DNA of 64,000 nucleotides from Rhynchopus sp. YZ270_cl-10 (GCA_964035575.1 OZ037872.1:620001-684000), one strand, 5' to 3'; positions 1 to 10,455 are shown, counted from the first letter of the stretch. The notes: generated by a model from the letters alone, not told the origin. Translations and numbers: made by a program.

Positions 1-505
1 AAAAAAAAACTTCGATTTCTGGGTTATTACAGCTTTTTGCAGGTATTCTGGACACAGAGTTTTGTTAGGTCTTGCAAAATGGTCACTCCCGACTCACGCA
101 TGAGTTGCGAGGTGGGTGGTAAAACCATCGCTGTGTAGTGTTCATGATGGGGAAAAGTCAGGTATTTGGATGAAAAGACAGTAGTTACACACAGCAAAAA
201 AAAATTGTTGATAACAGTTCGGTAAAATCCGAAGCCTTTGTCGAGGGGGGGTGGTATACAAGAGGGAGAGGGAAAGAGGTCGTATTGTTGGTGGTTAGCT
301 GAAGACTGAAAAGGTTTTGAAAAGGCGCAAAAAAAAGCCCATTTTTATTAGCTTCTTTTTAATACCCTCGGTGTTCCATGGGGTAGACAAAGAAACATCA
401 AACAGCGTGACAGCCGTTCCATGCTTTTAAAAGGTATAGGGGGGGGGGGTAAGTCTTAGGTCTCCCGGTAAGGGTTGTTTTCGTTCATTGAGAAAGGAGG
501 GGCAA
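1..505. other. 3' flank of the NTF2-like gene, no gene seen
   Basis: This stretch is AT-rich with homopolymer runs, including a run of nine G near 441. It lies downstream of the stop codon of the minus-strand NTF2-like gene. I see no convincing exon on either strand. Confidence 0.5.
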
Positions 506-1674
506 TCATTCCGCCTCCTCGTCCCTCAGCCATCGCATGCAGTCCTGCACTATCCAATATCTAGTCTGTGGAGGTGGTTGGGTTGCGGTAATAATATTCG
601 TACATCAGATCGCCGTGATGCACGTTTTCACGTTTTCACGTTTTCACGTTTTCACGTTTTCACGTTTTCACGTTTTCACGTTTTCACGTTTTCACGTTTT
701 CACGTTTTCACGTTTTCACGTTTTCACGTTTTCACGTTTTCACGTTTTCACGTTTTCACGTTTTCACGTTTTCACGTTTTCACGTATTACTCAATATATT
801 TCTAAAAACTTAATGTGAAACACAGGCCGGGTTGTCAAACCCCAGAGCACATGCGATTGATATTCACACATAAGAGGTTACGCAGGATCGCAACGCCAGG
901 CGACGTTAAAAAAAAAAGGTGCAGAAAAACACCACATTTATTCCAACCCCTGCTTACATACCGCATCCCCTTCCTCTCTCCATATGACAAACTGTTGATG
1001 AAACGCTCGTGTCACAACGTCGCCATATTTGCAGGACCCGTGCACGGAGACAAGGATGTGTTGCGCATCCTGCATGGGTTGCGCGTCAAGGGTGGTGATA
1101 GCGTGCTTTGTAGAAGGCCTGTGCAGGGTGGTGTTTGACGGCAGTGTTTTGGGCAATTCATTGCAGAATATCCAAGAGAGAGATACGTTGAAAGTACAAA
1201 CATCTCGCCAAAGACAACTGTGAACGTCGGTCTTTTACAAGATAAATGCTAGTCATTTTTTCATTTCATGAGGAATTCACAAAAACCGCAAGATGCCTTC
1301 CACCAGATCCAACCCACCAGAACGAAATGCTTTTTTGCGTAAATGAGACATCCGGTTCTGGTCTACCCCCCACATCCCCCACCCCCCACCCCCCACCCCC
1401 ACCTCACCCCCCTTTCTAACGTTTGCACATACATGCTCTCGATGTAGCCGTGAAGCTCGTTTGGTGTTAATGTGCGTCCCTGCCATGTGAGCGAGGCGTC
1501 GGGGTGAAAGAGGGTCGCAAGCTTTGCACGCTTGGTGCCGTCTGCAGCGGTCTCAAGGCGCCGTGAGGTGTCCCAGTAGTTGTAGTAGTGGTCCTTCAGG
1601 AGCTCAGCTGCCTCCTTGCAGACGGTCTCTATCAACTGCTCCAGCTTCACGGCCTCCGTGCCAAGCGCGGCCAT
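506..1674 (-). CDS. NTF2-like nuclear transport factor, three exons
   Basis: Exons are 1421-1674, 962-1118 and 506-565, giving 156 residues. The first intron (302 bp) is phase 2 with donor GTTAGAA and acceptor CACAG. The second (396 bp) is phase 0 with donor GTATGTAA and acceptor CCACAG. The joined protein is collinear with the NTF2/p15 (NXT) fold: an N-terminal helix with YYNYWD, then LFHPDASLTW, HAITTLDAQPM, ILVSVHGSCKYGD, FHQQFVIW, and a last strand RYWIVQDCMRWL from the small third exon. Family members carry Ran-GDP into the nucleus (NTF2) or pair with the mRNA exporter TAP (p15); the sequence does not let me choose. The start is the ATG at 1674, because it gives the usual short N-terminus; the open frame continues upstream to 1743. 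A pyrimidine tract ending in CCAG lies about 45 bp upstream. Oddities are a minisatellite inside intron 2 and a G-rich block just inside intron 1. Confidence 0.85.
621..785. repeat. Minisatellite of 8-bp unit CACGTTTT, about 20.6 copies
   Basis: This is a perfect head-to-tail array of CACGTTTT inside intron 2 of the NTF2-like gene. Because 8 is not a multiple of 3, all frames read through as an 8-residue repeat, so the open frames over it are artefacts. Confidence 0.97.
1366..1415 (-). other. G-rich block, possible G-quadruplex, in intron 1 of the NTF2-like gene
   Basis: The plus strand is a near-continuous run of CCCCCC separated by single A or T bases, so the pre-mRNA has several G5-G6 runs spaced by one base. 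It begins about 5 bases after the 5' splice site. G-quadruplex formation is an inference from the run pattern. Confidence 0.5.
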
Positions 1675-1806
1675 GGTGTGTTCGGTAGGTCCGTTGAACA
1701 ACTGTTCCGCAACAGACCCCTGGAAGGATGTAGAGGGGAACAAATCAGAAAAGATGCAAAAAAAAATATATATACAAAAAATGCAGACATTTTTTAACTT
1801 AAAGTG

Positions 1807-3648
1807 TTATAGTGGGGAGACCGATCCGTTGGCCGGAATAGCGCTCTCCTCGCTGACATTGTAAAGGCTCTGCTTAATGTGGTCAAGGTCCATGAGGGTG
1901 GAGTTGAACATCTGAAGGAAGTTGGTCTGGTTGATGTGGATGTTGTTGTTGTGCTCTGATGTTTTCGCGTTGTTTTTGTTCCGGGCTTTGCCGTGGCGGA
2001 GGAAGACTTCACAGCGACCGTTACGGTTGGTGGGATGCTTTTTGTTGCACACTAAATCACCTTTGAAGTGAAAGCGGTGAATCCAGGGAATCTCCATGAC
2101 CAATGAAGTGAACGGAGGTGATAGGATGTCGATGCTGATGAACACTGCACGCGGCTTCAACATAACAGCATTCAGCAGCGCCGCCCCATGTGGTGCCACA
2201 AAATGCGTGGCCTTCTGCAACAACGTATACTGCTCCTTCATTGGCATCGCAAACTTCGTCACATCCACATACACCCCCCACCCTCTCATCTCCCCAATCA
2301 CCGCATCCTCATTCACGATATCCCTCGCCCAATCCCCTTTTCTACTCGCCCATAGCACATAAATTTCTGAAATTGGGGTAGTAACTGGAAATGGGCGGGA
2401 CCATGGGATATTATACTCCTTCAGCCAAAAGGCACGCCATAACCAAAGGAACTTTGCGCATTCTTCTGAAAGATGTCCTGTTGCAGCTTGTATCACACCA
2501 TCCCCTGCAAACACTGGCATACAATTTGAAGGATGCCCCACCATCATTCTGGTAACCGGAATCGCATAGTGGACATTGTTTTCCATATGAAACCTCCCTT
2601 TCGCGAAGATTTGGGACATCATGACCCCTAGCTTGGTTTCGAGACACCGTTTGCCTGACATCATACAGGATACATTTTCGGTTTTGGTATCAATCAATCC
2701 ATCTCGCGTTGCTTTAGAAAAAAGTGTATATGGCCTAGCCGCGGAAGGGGGTGGTTGTATGATAGTAAAATCATGCTCACCTCTCACCAAATACGGCAGC
2801 ACGCTATGAAACAAAGGCATCATCGTTTCCACTATGACATGCCAGAGTGTGTGGTAGTCCACCGGAGGTTGATAAACTCCAAGAGAGATACGGGCAGATT
2901 CGTTGAGGGTAACGTTCGCAGGGAGGGGGGTGATTTTGATATGATGGTCAACCGGTTGAAAAACTAGCCCTCGAATGGCAGTGAAGTGTCCACACCATTC
3001 AAACACCTTGGTCTCACCATCCGTTGAATAAAGGTCACCATTGTAGACAGCAATGTTCTGCAAGAGGTTGTATTCACCATGTCTCCAGTCGAGGCCTCTT
3101 TCATTACCAAAGGGGTATCGGCGGCAGGCTATAGTATTAAGCATCGGAAAGTATTTTCGCTGAATTTTCGCCCGCTGCATTTTCGCCAGCGCTTCGCATG
3201 CAGGCGGCATAGCTGAAACCATCTTATTAATCCCGCTTGTAGAGTACGTCGTAAAATTGTACTTCAACACTGAGGTATATGTCCTCCCTTCTACAAACTC
3301 AAGCTCCTCCCTCCGTGCGTAAAACGGTGCAAAAAGAGCGCTCTCTGTGAGAAGAAATGGGTTTTGGTCTGCATTTAACACATATTTGTCCATAACAAGA
3401 CTATCGCTTTTCTGCATATACCGCAATGAGCTAGTGTACCACATAGACCCAAGCCATTCGGATACCGAAGAGCGCTTCATGAGCAACGCAGTTAAGAAGG
3501 CGGCGGTGGCATTGTCCAGGGTCGCTTCCACACCCGGTGGGGGTTTGATGTCGTGAGGGGGTGCTGGGCTTTCACCAGGCCCGAGGGAGGAAGTCGCGAG
3601 ATAACCAAACAGCAGAATAACAGCCGCAAGAAGAGGTTGTCGTCGCAT
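1807..3648 (-). CDS. GT61-family glycosyltransferase, type II membrane protein
   Basis: A single exon of 613 residues. An N-terminal hydrophobic segment (about residues 7-21) after MRRQ looks like a signal anchor, placing the catalytic part in the Golgi or ER lumen. Two family hallmarks are visible: YHTLWHVIVE (residues 265-274), matching the NFYHW-type motif, and HFVAPHGAALLNAV (482-495), matching the conserved GPHGAGL segment near the C-terminus of DUF563/GT61 enzymes; VLWASRKG (431-438) fits the SR-containing strand. GT61 members transfer xylose, arabinose or GlcNAc to glycans or to protein Ser/Thr (EOGT); the donor cannot be told here. Several N-x-S/T sites lie in the lumenal part. The ATG at 3648 follows a pyrimidine tract and AG by 7 bases. 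The stop lies only about 130 bp from the start of the next gene. Confidence 0.75.
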   Translation of the reverse strand: MRRQPLLAAVILLFGYLATSSLGPGESPAPPHDIKPPPGVEATLDNATAAFLTALLMKRSSVSEWLGSMWYTSSLRYMQKSDSLVMDKYVLNADQNPFLLTESALFAPFYARREELEFVEGRTYTSVLKYNFTTYSTSGINKMVSAMPPACEALAKMQRAKIQRKYFPMLNTIACRRYPFGNERGLDWRHGEYNLLQNIAVYNGDLYSTDGETKVFEWCGHFTAIRGLVFQPVDHHIKITPLPANVTLNESARISLGVYQPPVDYHTLWHVIVETMMPLFHSVLPYLVRGEHDFTIIQPPPSAARPYTLFSKATRDGLIDTKTENVSCMMSGKRCLETKLGVMMSQIFAKGRFHMENNVHYAIPVTRMMVGHPSNCMPVFAGDGVIQAATGHLSEECAKFLWLWRAFWLKEYNIPWSRPFPVTTPISEIYVLWASRKGDWARDIVNEDAVIGEMRGWGVYVDVTKFAMPMKEQYTLLQKATHFVAPHGAALLNAVMLKPRAVFISIDILSPPFTSLVMEIPWIHRFHFKGDLVCNKKHPTNRNGRCEVFLRHGKARNKNNAKTSEHNNNIHINQTNFLQMFNSTLMDLDHIKQSLYNVSEESAIPANGSVSPL

Positions 3649-4504
3649 CGCACGCCTTCAGGTAAAAAAAGAGGGTTTTGTTTGATTATATGACTATCAC
3701 AGGATAGCAAGACGTAAAAGAGGTTTTTATTCTGTTAAAAAAAAACGCTTTTTAAGTAAGGTGAGCGTCTTTTGTGTGTCTCTAGAATAGAGAATGTGGG
3801 GATAGGGATGGTGTATAGGCGGAACGGAAAAAATCCCACTCTCCTATTCCCCGCCTTCTGTGATATGTTTTGTGGTGGGGGGTTTTCAGGGGGGTTGAAG
3901 GAAGGGGGGGGTGGTTGGTTAAGGGAAAATCAATAAAACGCCTCATGGACGCAGCGAATCTCGTTGTGTGCCAGCAGACCGACAGTCAGATCAGGGAGGA
4001 GCTGTGGGGAGTACATCGGCGGACTACTTTGCTACCTATTTGGCGCTTCCTCTGACTCAAGAGGACGCTAACGTCTGACTGCAGCCAATTGTCAGATGAG
4101 CACCTCAACGCGGTGATTCGTGTGCAGTGTTCTGACCCCGGAGACACAGCATCGAAAGAATGCCTGCGACTTCTTCATAAATATGGTGGACAATAGGAGG
4201 GTGAAGTTTCATGTGGCAGATTCCGATTTGACCCGTAGAAATCCTTGTGTATCCTTGCAGTGCATCGTACTCGAGTGTCAGCAGTGAAAAAAACGGTGTT
4301 GCTACCAAAAAGGGGGGGATCAACATCCTTTGTGTGTCTTTATTAAACATCCTTTTACAAAAAAAGAGAAAAAGAAAAGATACAAGAGAGAAAAGTTGGG
4401 TATAAAGGTGTCCAACTTTTTAAGCTTCAAAAAACATAGTGTATACATCGGTTCTAATGGGTAGCCTCTGCTTTGGCCACCCTTCAAAAAAAATCAGCGA
4501 TATT
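3649..4504. other. Intergenic, no recognised gene
   Basis: This 0.86-kb gap between two minus-strand genes contains poly-A and poly-G tracts. Around 3930-4200 there are short plus-strand open stretches with codon-like composition, broken by stops. None matches a family I know, and I do not call them. Confidence 0.4.
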
Positions 4505-6604
4505 TTATTGCGTGGAAATAGAAAAATTATCCTCATCGTCCTGCGGAATGTCGAAGGCCAGGTCATGGGTTGCGGGAACTGCGTGGGAGGAGGGGGACAA
4601 CGTTAAGGTCGGTGCTTCTGGTACACCACTTGCGCTTGCAGCTTCCTCCACCCCTGCAACACTGACCGGGCTTGCCCCTTCACCCCCCCTACGAACATCA
4701 TCCGCCTCCCCCGACGCCCTCAACACTGCACCCGCACGGTCGCTCACCAACGCCTTCTGCAATATATCCAACTTCCTCATTGGCGACGAATGATGCGACT
4801 CTTTGCTTTCCCGCACATCTTCTTCGTGCAACGCTTGGCTCAGCAGCCCTACATAGCCCGACGCACTAGACACACTACGAAGACTTGCACGACTCATCGC
4901 ATCCAACCCTGTTACCGGAGTTATACAGGGTGAGGGAAGGCGTGGTTCGTTTAGCCGCTCTTCTGGGGTATGAACTTCTTGCACTTTACGATCATGGTCT
5001 GTTGGGAGGAGGGGTGACGTTGCAGGCTCTGGAGGGGGTGGCGCGCTTATATTAGACATTGAATCTGGCTTGCGTTCTGGTACAGGAACCGCTTCAGGAC
5101 TCTGTGGCACATCATCTAACAGTATAGCTAACGGTGCAATTCCTCGAGACGCTGTCTGCATCCCCTCCTGCCCCACCTCATGTCTCTCCTTCAACACCTT
5201 CCACCCCCTTGCCCCCTCTTGTATCAGGAGCAGCCTTTCGCTTGCTTCTCGCTCCACAAAGGCAGCCACCTCTTTCATGCCGTGCGTCTCCTTGTCGGAG
5301 ACCTCCCTCAAACGGTCGTAGGATAATGCTAATGTGGACAGCCCTGACGCAACAATTCTGTTTACATCTTCTTGACTGTTTTCACCTCTCGGGGAGATGA
5401 TCGACTGTTTTGGGGGAATGTGGCGGATGAGGGAAGCGGTTAACGCCGCATTTTGTTCACAAAGAGATTGCCAGGTTTGAAGGGAGTTGACGTGGCCTAT
5501 GTGTTGTTCCAGCACGGAGGCGCCGTAGATGCTGGCAGGGACTCTGCGGCGGAGGTGTTCCTCTCGTTTGGCGACAGCGCGTTCTCGGGCAAGAAGCGCT
5601 GCCTCTTCACGGTCCAACGCTGCGCGACGTTCTTGAATCGCCGTTTCTTCCGCTTCCCAAAGCGTTCTGATAACACTATCTTGTTCGGTTGTCTCAGTTT
5701 GTTTTTTTTGCACATCCTCGACCGGATGCGCATGTCTAGCAAGCATATACAACTCCTCTGCATACTCCACTCTCTCCATCGCATACTTCAAAGGATACCG
5801 ATGCTCCGGCGGCAACACCACATCACTCTCCAAATTCAGTTGCGACAACGTACTCTGAAGTGCAGCTAATACTGCACCCAATGCAGAAAGGGGGTTTTCT
5901 GGGATAGGCATCTTCGGAGGCACTGCGAAGGAGAGCGATGAGGGTACAGCGGGGATTGGGGGTGCGGTGTTTTGCCTTGGCGGGGAGTCGGTTAAAGGTC
6001 GTTTTGGGGTTGCCAGAGGGGTACGTTCGATGTGAAGCAGTTCTTGTAAATCTACCCAGACATCGATTGCAGCTCGACAAAGCACCCGAGAACAGTCATC
6101 TATTATCAACGCCTCCCTCCTCACATACCCGGTAGATACATTCGCGACCACCCGAGTCGCCCCCAATAATGTCCCCCCCACATAAAGCCCCGCTTTGATC
6201 ACAATCGGAAGGGTCTGTGGTGAAGCTTCAAAGGTAGAAGACTCCTTCGATCGTCCTACCTTTGCGGTTTTCTTAAATTTGAAGTCAAGGCTCTCCAATG
6301 AAGCCAACTCCACCGCACTAAGTCGCAACGTGCAAGCGGATGGAGGAGGCAATGAGATAGGCGGCACTACCGGGGGAGGTGGAGGTGGTTGCTTGCGTTT
6401 TCTTCGTCGTTTTGGTGATGGCGACAACGCAGTGGCTTCACCCGAGGCAATAGGAGATGAAGGTATCGGCGGTGGTCCACAATCCGCTACAGCCCATGTC
6501 GGAGGAACCGGAAGAGGGGCACCTTCTACTTGAGGCCCCCAAATAGCCTGGCAAAGACGTGCACGGAGAACGTACCGCCCGATGCAGGCATCATCATGTT
6601 GCAT
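4505..6604 (-). CDS. Unassigned 699-residue protein with coiled coil and proline-rich linkers
   Basis: I do not recognise a family. The N-terminal third has proline-rich stretches (residues about 28-85) and a basic patch KRRRKRK. It then has a compact predicted beta region (about 90-205) starting CTLRLSAVELASL and running to CRAAIDVWVDLQELL, whose length and alternation recall an N-terminal C2-type domain. Another proline-rich linker follows, then a long Glu/Lys/Arg/Ala coiled coil (about 290-490), including a run of EEAALLARERAVAKREEHL, and a disordered acidic C-terminus ending EDEDNFSISTQ-like residues. A structural or scaffold role is an inference from composition. The ATG at 6604 lies two bases after a pyrimidine tract ending in CCCACAG, so the true start could be in an upstream exon; a candidate is at 9604-9649. 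Confidence 0.6.
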   Translation of the reverse strand: MQHDDACIGRYVLRARLCQAIWGPQVEGAPLPVPPTWAVADCGPPPIPSSPIASGEATALSPSPKRRRKRKQPPPPPPVVPPISLPPPSACTLRLSAVELASLESLDFKFKKTAKVGRSKESSTFEASPQTLPIVIKAGLYVGGTLLGATRVVANVSTGYVRREALIIDDCSRVLCRAAIDVWVDLQELLHIERTPLATPKRPLTDSPPRQNTAPPIPAVPSSLSFAVPPKMPIPENPLSALGAVLAALQSTLSQLNLESDVVLPPEHRYPLKYAMERVEYAEELYMLARHAHPVEDVQKKQTETTEQDSVIRTLWEAEETAIQERRAALDREEAALLARERAVAKREEHLRRRVPASIYGASVLEQHIGHVNSLQTWQSLCEQNAALTASLIRHIPPKQSIISPRGENSQEDVNRIVASGLSTLALSYDRLREVSDKETHGMKEVAAFVEREASERLLLIQEGARGWKVLKERHEVGQEGMQTASRGIAPLAILLDDVPQSPEAVPVPERKPDSMSNISAPPPPEPATSPLLPTDHDRKVQEVHTPEERLNEPRLPSPCITPVTGLDAMSRASLRSVSSASGYVGLLSQALHEEDVRESKESHHSSPMRKLDILQKALVSDRAGAVLRASGEADDVRRGGEGASPVSVAGVEEAASASGVPEAPTLTLSPSSHAVPATHDLAFDIPQDDEDNFSISTQ

Positions 6605-6725
6605 TGCTGTGGGATAAAAAAAAATTGAATTTCAAAGAGGGGAGAAAAAAATCAGTAAAATGGATGAGTACAAAACGCCTCTGGGGCGCAGGCATTTGAG
6701 AGGCGGGGGGGGGGGGGGGGGGGTA

Positions 6726-8667
6726 GGGGGGGTCACAAGGGGAGGACAATGCACTTTTTCAGGGTTTTTGAATTCTACGCGCAGCGCGGTGTCCGACCCC
6801 ACAAGTCACTACCCAAGATCCCCTAGAAAACGTCCTGGAGGCCCAAAAATACCAAAAATAGTGACCGGAAGTGACCAGAAAATCAAAATTCCGAAAAAAA
6901 AAGGGGTCTTGGGACAGGGTCTGTACCTTGCTTATTCCTATTTTTTAGCACATAAACGAGATATGGCCATGGCAACAGCCCATGACTCATATTTTAGGAA
7001 GTAAAGGATACATCTTGACTAATGTCATCTAAGTGCGTTTGAATACAGCCAAAAGAAGACAAGACGGTCACCTGGCATCTGTATTTTGTGGGTCGTAGTG
7101 ACCAATGTATACACGCGCTTAGGTACCCACACCATTAATAGGCCAGGGAGTGATCAATTTAGGGAGGAAAATTAGTCAGGTGTAAATTATCGAGCAGATC
7201 TGCCGTCACTGCCTCACCCGGTCCCTCAGGGTACCTTCCCTTGCGGAAAAAAACACCTCGTATGACTTTCCAGATATTGCAATGCCCAATTCCCCCCTTG
7301 GTTTTGCAGTTCAGTCTACAATAGCCGTGTACTAGACACGTATATGGATATCCAGTCATAGACTCGACTACAGCACCACCCCGCATCTGCCTCGTCTTCT
7401 TTGTCTTCTTCAGACCCCACACCCAGATTACTGTGGGAGGAAAGAGACATCCCTTGTGAACACGGACAGGCACGCCACAAAATATAGCGGCAAGAGCGAG
7501 ACGTCCTCAAAGCTCACAAGGGCAAGGAACGCCGTATTGGGAACTTAGGCACACTGCTCCAACATGGCAAGGCCAGACTGCTTGACGACAAGCCGTGCGC
7601 AATGACCCGCGAGGAGGACGCGTGGGAGGCCCAATGCCACACACATCACTTTCCTCCCCTTTTCATGTGTTTTCTTAAACTCAATCTCCCCAGGACTTGC
7701 AGAATCGCCTCTGAGGACACCTTCAGCAGGCCTATTCCACAGTGGATACGGCGCTTTGCCTTTACTGCCATTCCACTGCGCCTACACAAGGCTTTTAGAC
7801 CGGACTTGGCGTAGAACCGCCTATACAGTGCCCCCGGCACTTTTCCCGCCCTCTCAATGCGTCCCAACGGTGTTTTTAATGGGTTTTGATTGTACCCCGA
7901 TTTGAAAGGTGCCAAAGTACAAACCCTGTCCCCAGGCTTCGCGCTAACTTTTGGAAAAAAATCTGAAAAATCGTGTTTCGGGACCAAAAAAACGCACCTC
8001 AAATAGTCGTGCGTCAGGGGGTGAAAAAACAGTGTTTTGTGGCATTTCCGAGCCAATCCCGCGCTGTGGTGGGGCATATTCGGGAAAATGGACAAAATTT
8101 TAGTGACTTAAATTTTCACAAAATATGAACCCATACTCTTAAACAAGGGGCATTTTCAGGTCTGAAAACCCAAATTCAGATGAAATTGTGGTGTTTTGAC
8201 TGGGAACAGGTAGCGCCGCAGGCGCACGGTACCCAACTTTTGTCTTTTTATTTTTCCCTTTTTTCTGCTTTCTTTTGGTTGCACGAGCCGATTGCTCTCC
8301 ACGGTGGGGTCACATGTGTGTGTGAAAACACTCTAAAGTACCCTTACTATGATATATGAGATTCTCTGGTTTTCTTAAGGAAACCCCGGTTTGCAAAAAA
8401 AAAACGCACCACAAAAATATCCAAAAATCCCGGGACAAAGGACAGAAGTTAGCGCAAAGCCTGCCTGTCCCAGGCCGTTTTTTTTTTTTTGAAAAATCCG
8501 AATTAGACCCCCACAAGTGCTCAGAAGTGTCCAAAACCAGGCGGAATTGAATTGTAGGTCACCTGGGGACCATATTTTCTGGTTTTTCAGGGTGATGTCC
8601 ATTTTTTTCTCAAAAAAAATTTTTTTTGGTCGGTGTCCTCACTTTTAACATGGGATGTGACCCCCCC
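6726..8667. mobile_element. TA-flanked terminal-inverted-repeat element carrying a nested hAT-like element
   Basis: The ends are GGGGGGGTCACA at 6726 and its complement ending at 8667, each next to TA, as expected for a TA target duplication. A second inverted match lies further in: TTGGGACAGGGT near 6910 and its complement near 7924. Without the nested element and its duplication the host element is about 1.4 kb. A cysteine-containing open stretch at 7159-7473 (minus) could be a relic of a transposase, but I cannot match it to a family. Tc1/mariner-like is suggested only by the TA duplication. Confidence 0.5.
7933..8463. mobile_element. hAT-like non-autonomous element, 531 bp, nested
   Basis: Terminal inverted repeats are CAGGCTTCGCGCTAACTTTT on the left and CAGGCTTTGCGCTAACTTCT read inward from the right. 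The exact 8-bp duplication CCTGTCCC lies at 7925-7932 and 8464-8471. It is the short relative, in opposite orientation, of the element at 51422-52553. It contains one copy of the shared GC-rich module (8213-8230) and no coding capacity. Confidence 0.88.
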
Positions 8668-8669
8668 TA

Positions 8670-9558
8670 GGCATAGGTGCCCGGCGAGTTAAAACAACTC
8701 GGCAACTCGCCCAAATTCGGCCAACAACTCGCCCATTTTTTTTGGGCGAGTTGTTTTTTTTTGGGATTTTTTATGGCTACAAAAACACAGGTACACAGGT
8801 ACACAGGTACACAGGTACACAGGTACACAGGTACACAGGTACACAGGTACACAGGTACACAGGTACACAGGTACACAGGTACACAGGTACACAGGTACAC
8901 AGGTACACAGGTACACCACATCACGTTTTATCTCGTGCATCCCACGCTTCACAGCTGGTCTGTGAATGTGCGCTTTGTGTGGTTTTGTGTATCCCAAAGG
9001 AAGTCGTCGCCCAAAGCATTTTGACTAAACGTGTGAACGTTGTGAACCTGGAATCGATAGCAGACAGGAAAAGAGGATGGGCAGGCAGCGCCTGCCCGAC
9101 CTGTGTGAAGTGAATCAGTGATTGCCTGACAGATGTCTGGGGAACCGTGTGTTCTGTGTGTATCCATGTATGGAGTATATCCCATTCCCCCCAGCAATTA
9201 CCAAAAGTGCACGGTGGCCCATGGACCACCGCGACCTAGTTACCACCTATGACTAGCCATATGACAAGGTGCATGTAATGAGTGGCGTTTGGCCTTAGCC
9301 CTGTTTCTTGAGATTATGTGTTGTACCAACGTTACATGTGTGTAACCTTACAACGTCACCTCCCATCCCTGTATGTTTTTGCCTGTATAAATGGGCGAGT
9401 TGTGGCCGAGTTGTGGCCGAGTTGTGCCGAGTATAGGGCGAGTTGTGCCGAGTATAGGGCGAGTTGTGGCCGAGTTGTCCGAGTTTTGGGCGAGTTGTTA
9501 GGTGAAATCGTAAAGTTCCGACAACTCGCCCAAAAACGACTCGCCGGGCACCTATGCC
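8670..9558. mobile_element. TA-flanked inverted-repeat element with GGGCGAGTTGT subterminal repeats
   Basis: The 20-bp terminal inverted repeats GGCATAGGTGCCCGGCGAGT sit at 8670 and, complemented, end at 9558. TA lies outside both ends; the left TA is shared with the preceding element. Just inside both ends are many copies of GGGCGAGTTGT and variants in both orientations (8682-8755 and 9393-9543), a pattern typical of transposase-binding subterminal repeats. The interior holds a minisatellite and no recognisable gene. Confidence 0.75.
8785..8916. repeat. Minisatellite of 8-bp unit ACACAGGT, about 16.5 copies
   Basis: A perfect array inside the element at 8670-9558. The same unit recurs at 56558-56680 inside another transposon, and a 7-bp relative (CACAGTA) forms the large array at 46128-46833. 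Confidence 0.97.
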
Positions 9559-9603
9559 TAGGGGGGGGGTTATCGAACCCCTCTTCTGAAGGGTTGCTTG
9601 CAC

Positions 9604-9649
9604 GAAATGATTGGGAGTTTTCCAGAGGCGTGTCATCATCGGAATCCAT
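9604..9649 (-). CDS. Possible first coding exon, uncertain
   Basis: An ATG at 9649 opens an acidic, coding-like stretch beginning MDSDDDTPLENSQSF, after a pyrimidine-rich leader. It runs into the inverted-repeat element ending at 9558. A GTGCAAG donor at 9603 would be phase 1 and would join in frame to an acceptor at 6607, extending the 699-residue protein by 16 residues across a 3-kb transposon-filled intron. The donor departs from the GTATGT consensus of the other introns, and this would be the only phase-1 intron, so the join is speculative. Confidence 0.25.
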
Positions 9650-9952
9650 TTCGTAGATGTGAGAATGATGAGTTAAGGTGAGGTACGGTACGGTAGAGTA
9701 GAATAAGGAGCAAATGAGAGGGGAGAAATGGGAGAAATTTTTTTGTAGTTTCGACAACCATTATTTTTCTTTAATTCTGATATGAGAGAGAGCATCAAAG
9801 TCAACATTGTTAAAGCCGACATACGTATCATGGGGATTGTAAAAAGGAGAGAGAGAGAGGGGGTGAGGGAAAGAAATAATCAATAAAAAGAAACTCTGAA
9901 TAGGCCTCGCGCAGCAAATCATTCAGATTTTATTTTTCGATAAAATTGTTGG

Positions 9953-9990
9953 TGTACTGTAGTTGCCTCGGTTGTGCAATCTCCACTTTC
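9953..9990. repeat. Dispersed motif repeat (AGTTGCC...CTCCAC type)
   Basis: The core reads GTAGTTGCC, then GTTGTGCAATCTCCACTTTC. Relatives are at 14731, 14911, 53758 and, inverted, 19069. No function is known. Confidence 0.55.
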
Positions 9991-10309
9991 CTTTTTTGAA
10001 ATAAACTGTCAATCCCAAAGGGAAACACAGCTTCACAGAAAAACCCCCATTTTTTGTTTATTTTTTTCCTCAAGAATCCACAATGTAAAACGTAGATCTA
10101 TACAGAAAAGGCAAATACGACTGCCTTAAAAAGGTTGTGTAAGTGGTTCACAATAGGGGGCGGGTGTAGAACAGAACGAATACAGAGGGGAGGGCACCGC
10201 CCAAAGAGGGCCATAGTGAATTAACAGGAGATTGAACACGCATTTGTTTTTTTTTTTAAACCTACATAGAGAAATGGCCATGCATCGTTGGTTGCTTTTT
10301 AAATAGCCT

Positions 10310-10362
10310 TTTTTTTGAAAACTTGGTTGTATTAGTGTAGACACCCGAGGATGAACTCCACA
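10310..10362. repeat. Dispersed motif repeat (T-run, GAAAACTTGG...ACTCCAC type)
   Basis: A T-run and GAAAACTTGGTTGTATTAG are followed by GACACCCGAGGATGAACTCC. The copy at 17251-17304 is nearly identical; looser copies are at 18748 and 36261. This copy lies in the 3' flank of a minus-strand gene. Confidence 0.65.
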
Positions 10363-10455
10363 CCATAGTATTTTGAGGCCATCCCCCAAAAGCCTCTCAT
10401 TCTGCTGACAAATGTTCTCTCAACCTTTTTTAAGAGCGGCTTGTAATGAAAAGTT

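Noticed and set aside
3870-4320. Short plus-strand coding-like phrases
   Set aside because: They are broken by stops and lack splice signals matching the confirmed introns.
621-8916. CRISPR array
   Set aside because: The repeats are contiguous with no spacers and the DNA is clearly eukaryotic.
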